Source: an uncultured Varibaculum sp.
GTDB taxonomy: Bacteria; Actinomycetota; Actinomycetes; Actinomycetales; Actinomycetaceae
NCBI GenBank assembly: GCA_947253735.1
Contig: CAMYAU010000068.1
Coordinates: 1-8,801 of the forward strand
Direction: 5' to 3'
DNA length: 8,801 bases
This document shows, in pieces, positions 7,068 to 8,801 of this stretch. The position numbers were made by a program, and so were the translations under genes. The notes under the pieces are model-generated. The model did not search any database and was not told the DNA's origin. It worked only from the letters and a program-made list of their open reading frames with translations. How positions within the stretch are numbered: the first letter of the stretch is position 1; every line of letters starts with the position of its first letter.

Positions 7068-7112
7068 GCCGGTTTCTTGCCAGCGTGCCCCACACGCCAG
7101 TCCGAATCCGGC
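7068..7112 (+). promoter_or_regulatory. Possible stem-loop in the rpsT leader
   Basis: GCCGG (7068-7072) can pair with CCGGC (7108-7112). Inside lies a second hairpin, GCGTG (7083-7087) with CACGC (7093-7097), loop CCCCA. The first GCCG can instead pair with an upstream CGGC (7055-7058), so two exclusive folds are possible. The structure lies 45 nt before the rpsT start. S20 represses its own translation in E. coli, so a leader structure would make sense, but this fold is only a reading of complementarity. The remaining leader (7003-7067 and 7113-7156) shows no clear promoter or other element. Confidence 0.22.
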
Positions 7113-7156
7113 TCAGCCCTCTGGACCGAATATTAGTACTCATAGAGAGTGAAAAA

Positions 7157-7423
7157 TTGGCAAATATTAAGTCTCAGAAGAAGCGTATTCGTACTAACGA
7201 AAAGCGCCGTTTGCGTAACCGCTCGGTAAAGTCCGAGCTCAAGACGCTGGTACGTCGTACCCGCGAAGCGGTAGCTGCTGGCGATGCCCAGCTAGCCGAA
7301 TCTGAATTGCGCGTAGCCAGCCAGAAACTGGATCGCGCCGCGCAAAAGAAGATTATCCACCGCAATCAGGCGGCTAACCGTAAATCGAAGCTGGCGAAGC
7401 TAGTTAACTCCATGGAGAAGTAA
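7157..7423 (+). CDS. rpsT: 30S ribosomal protein S20
   Basis: 88 residues beginning MANIKSQKKRIRTNEKRRLR and rich in Arg/Lys, the typical S20 N-terminus and length. S20 binds 16S rRNA early in assembly of the small subunit. The frame is open further upstream to a GTG at 7085, but the extra 24 residues have no counterpart in S20, so the TTG at 7157 is the true start. E. coli rpsT also starts with UUG, and there the weak start is part of autoregulation. The ribosome-binding site here is poor (GAGAG at 7145-7149, seven bases before the TTG). In many actinobacteria rpsT lies next to lepA; here the S4-domain and oxidoreductase genes lie between them. A strong terminator follows the stop by 54 bp. 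Confidence 0.96.
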   Translation: MANIKSQKKRIRTNEKRRLRNRSVKSELKTLVRRTREAVAAGDAQLAESELRVASQKLDRAAQKKIIHRNQAANRKSKLAKLVNSMEK

Positions 7424-7477
7424 CCGCTTTTCTAGCGTCTATTTTCCTGGTAGCAACCCCTGCGGGTGCGCTATCTG

Positions 7478-7516
7478 AAAAAATATCTCACTACCTGAGG
7501 TAGTGAGATATTTTTT
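7478..7516 (+). terminator. Rho-independent terminator after rpsT (perfect 19-bp inverted repeat)
   Basis: Six A plus TATCTCACTACCT (7478-7496) is mirrored exactly by AGGTAGTGAGATA plus six T (7498-7516) around a single central G. The stem with its trailing T run is a textbook terminator for rpsT. The leading A run makes it equally good on the other strand, so it should work in both directions. A weaker hairpin lies just upstream: TAGC and ACCC (7451-7459) pair with GGGT and GCTA (7464-7473). Confidence 0.9.
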
Positions 7517-7555
7517 ATTTCCCAAACTCCCCATGTTTACTTCTCGACTCAACCG

Positions 7556-7584
7556 TTGCGGTTACTTTTCCAGGCTCCTAGGGT
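7556..7584 (+). promoter_or_regulatory. Promoter of the SGNH hydrolase gene, possibly giving a leaderless mRNA
   Basis: TTGCGG (7556-7561) and TAGGGT (7579-7584) are 17 bp apart. TAGGGT fits the TAnnnT form of actinobacterial -10 boxes, while the -35 box keeps only the TTG. Transcription would start about 7 bp downstream, on or next to the GTG at 7591. An AACCG/CGGTT inverted repeat (7551-7555 and 7559-7563) overlaps the -35 box and could be an operator. Confidence 0.42.
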
Positions 7585-7590
7585 GGAGGC

Positions 7591-8430
7591 GTGGAAACAA
7601 ATGATCGAGAAGATAAAACAGTAGCCCCGGTAGCTCCCCCTTGGGATAGCTTTGTGGCAATTGGAGATTCTTTCACTGAAGGGATGACCGACGCCCTGGA
7701 AGAAGACAGCGCCGATCCTCTCTACGTAGGGTGGGCTGACCGGCTGGCAATGGAACTTTCTCGGCGGCGGATTGAGGCGGGACAAGAACCCCTAAAATAC
7801 GCTAACTTAGCAGTCCGGGGAAAACTTATAGGCCAGGTTAACCGGGAGCAATTGGATGCCGCTATCGCGATGAAACCGGCGCTAATGTCGATTATCGCTG
7901 GTGGTAACGATATGATTCGTCCCGGATCTTCCGCCGATAAAGTGACGGATCGTTTAGAAGCAATGGTCGCGAAAGTCCGCGCCCAAGGTATCGAGGTGCT
8001 GCTATGTGCCCAATATGATCCCCACCATTCTCCGCTCTTGGGTCTTACCAGGCCTACGGTAGCCACCTTCAACTCTAATCTTTGGTCAATTGCTCGCCGC
8101 TATGACTGCTATGTGATGGATCAATGGGGGCTGCGTTCACTGCGCGATACTACCCTGTGGGCGCCAGACCGCTTGCATTTAACCGGGGAAGGTCATCAAA
8201 TCATGATGAATGCTGCCTTGGAGGCGTTAGGACAGCCGCTTGCTGATCCGGATTACCGAACCCCGGCGCCTGCCGGGAAAGATCGCTTCGCGGCCGCGGA
8301 AAATATTGCCTGGGTAAAGGATCATTTATGGCCGTGGGTAAAACGCCATTCTCGAGGGCGGTCCTCCGGAGACGGTCGTAGCCCCAAATACCCGCAACTG
8401 ATTCCAGTTACGGATACCTTTTTAGATTAA
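7591..8430 (+). CDS. SGNH/GDSL-family hydrolase (esterase/lipase-like), cytoplasmic
   Basis: 279 residues with all four SGNH blocks: AIGDSFTEG (23-31, nucleophile Ser27), the oxyanion Gly in AVRGK (Gly77), GGNDM (104-108, Asn106), and APDRLHLTGEGH (191-202) with Asp193 and His196 completing the triad. There is no signal peptide or membrane segment, so the enzyme should act in the cytoplasm. The substrate is unknown; the family covers esterases, thioesterases and acyl-ester deacetylases. The C-terminus has a Trp-rich helix (241-250) and a basic RGRSSGDGR stretch (255-263), a tail I recognise from other actinobacterial members. The GTG at 7591 is the first start after the in-frame stop at 7579-7581, and the catalytic core begins about 20 residues later. 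GGAGG (7585-7589) is only 1 nt from the GTG, too close to be a normal ribosome-binding site. It is separated from rpsT by the strong terminator, so it is its own transcription unit. Confidence 0.92.
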   Translation: METNDREDKTVAPVAPPWDSFVAIGDSFTEGMTDALEEDSADPLYVGWADRLAMELSRRRIEAGQEPLKYANLAVRGKLIGQVNREQLDAAIAMKPALMSIIAGGNDMIRPGSSADKVTDRLEAMVAKVRAQGIEVLLCAQYDPHHSPLLGLTRPTVATFNSNLWSIARRYDCYVMDQWGLRSLRDTTLWAPDRLHLTGEGHQIMMNAALEALGQPLADPDYRTPAPAGKDRFAAAENIAWVKDHLWPWVKRHSRGRSSGDGRSPKYPQLIPVTDTFLD

Positions 8431-8444
8431 GCACTGTTTTCCCC

Positions 8445-8474
8445 CTTACAGGTAATGGTTTCCCCTTCTATACT
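8445..8474 (+). promoter_or_regulatory. Candidate promoter for the macro-domain gene
   Basis: CTTACA (8445-8450) and TATACT (8469-8474) are 18 bp apart. They match the sigma-70 boxes in 4 of 6 and 5 of 6 positions. Transcription would begin near 8481, leaving about 98 nt of leader before the ATG at 8579. The leader contains short inverted repeats (TTCGC/GCGAA at 8504-8508 and 8523-8527; GCCGG/CTGGC at 8528-8532 and 8541-8545). No terminator was found for the preceding hydrolase gene, so read-through is also possible. Confidence 0.42.
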
Positions 8475-8578
8475 GAAAAGACAGCGCCTAGCGACAACCC
8501 CTATTTCGCGAGGGAGTCTTTTGCGAAGCCGGAAAACCTACTGGCATGCTGCGGGCTCAAAAATAATGGACTAATGAA

Positions 8579-8801
8579 ATGCAACTAGGAAAACTACAGG
8601 TTGAAGTAATTTTAGCTGATATCACCACCCTGGAAGTAGACGCGATTGTAAACGCAGCTAATACTTCTCTATTGGGAGGAGGCGGCGTAGACGGTGCTAT
8701 CCACCGTGCAGCCGGCCCCGGTCTGCTACAAGAGTGTCGCACCCTGGGTGGGGCACGCACCGGAGAAGCCAAGATTACCGGCGGCTACAACTTGCCTGCC
8801 A
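8579..8801 (+). CDS. Macro-domain protein, probable O-acetyl-ADP-ribose deacetylase, cut by window edge
   Basis: The first 74 residues are present. They begin MQLGKLQVEVILADITTLEV and contain DAIVNAANTSLLGGGGVDG (21-39), then AIHRAAGPGLLQEC (40-53). This is the ADP-ribose-binding loop of macro domains of the YmdB type, with the NAAN motif (25-28) and the Gly-rich loop before Asp38. Family members remove acetyl groups from O-acetyl-ADP-ribose or ADP-ribose from proteins. The ATG at 8579 is the first after an in-frame stop at 8564-8566; another ATG at 8574 is in a different frame and stops after four codons. No clear Shine-Dalgarno sequence precedes the start. The rest of the domain lies beyond the window, so fusions or a neighbouring sirtuin or lipoyl gene cannot be judged. 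Confidence 0.9.
   Translation, partial: MQLGKLQVEVILADITTLEVDAIVNAANTSLLGGGGVDGAIHRAAGPGLLQECRTLGGARTGEAKITGGYNLPA

Noticed and set aside
7068..7112. tRNA-like segment (TCCGAATC near a closing stem)
   Set aside because: The T-loop is not TTCRA, the arm lengths do not fit, and no D-arm or anticodon arm can be drawn.
7085..7156. N-terminal extension of S20 starting at GTG 7085
   Set aside because: S20 proteins start at MANIKSQ-like sequence; the 24 extra residues are unrelated and overlap possible leader hairpins. The TTG at 7157 gives the normal 88 residues.
8557..8772. Minus-strand frame opposite the macro-domain gene
   Set aside because: It is antisense to a clearly recognisable macro domain and has no family features of its own.
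1..8801. CRISPR array, insertion sequence, prophage or attachment site
   Set aside because: No regularly spaced repeats, transposase or integrase sequence, terminal repeats or target duplications were seen; gene content is core-like throughout.

Overview
The window comes from a bacterial chromosome, most likely an actinobacterium of the Actinomycetaceae type (Varibaculum, Mobiluncus or Actinomyces-like). This is inferred from moderate GC, frequent GTG/TTG starts, actinobacterial-style HemW, LepA and S20 proteins, and a variant leucine-rich-repeat (LRV) domain protein of a kind common in that group. There is no sign of phage, insertion sequences, CRISPR or a secretion/defence island. Most of it is core housekeeping DNA with a few unusual details.

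Left part, minus strand (1-6251). Reading in the direction of transcription there is an LLM-class flavin-dependent oxidoreductase with a long charged, Lys/Ala/Thr-rich tail (6251-4722). It is followed by a tight operon of lepA (EF4 translation GTPase, TTG start), trmB (tRNA m7G46 methyltransferase, 3 bp after lepA) and hemW (radical-SAM heme chaperone, overlapping trmB by 4 bp). After a 94-bp gap with a recognisable promoter comes a gene cut by the window edge. It encodes a membrane protein with an LRV domain, a Pro/Gly-rich linker and a transmembrane segment. It lies opposite two spurious plus-strand reading frames and is easy to miss.

Right part, plus strand (6422-8801). A small S4-domain (Hsp15-like) RNA-binding protein diverges from the oxidoreductase. 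A 303-bp non-coding stretch then holds a candidate structured RNA with pseudoknot potential and a T7 tract, followed by the leader of rpsT. Ribosomal protein S20 (rpsT) starts at TTG (7157) and ends before a perfect 19-bp inverted-repeat terminator. Next is a cytoplasmic SGNH/GDSL hydrolase whose promoter sits so close that the mRNA may be leaderless. Last is the start of a macro-domain (ADP-ribose-processing) gene that runs off the window.

Functionally, the common theme is ribosome and RNA biology: EF4, TrmB, the S4/Hsp15-like protein and S20. HemW, the flavin oxidoreductase, the esterase-like hydrolase and the macro-domain protein are neighbours without an obvious shared pathway. The points most worth a second look are the structured non-coding region 6853-7002 and the charged tail on the oxidoreductase.
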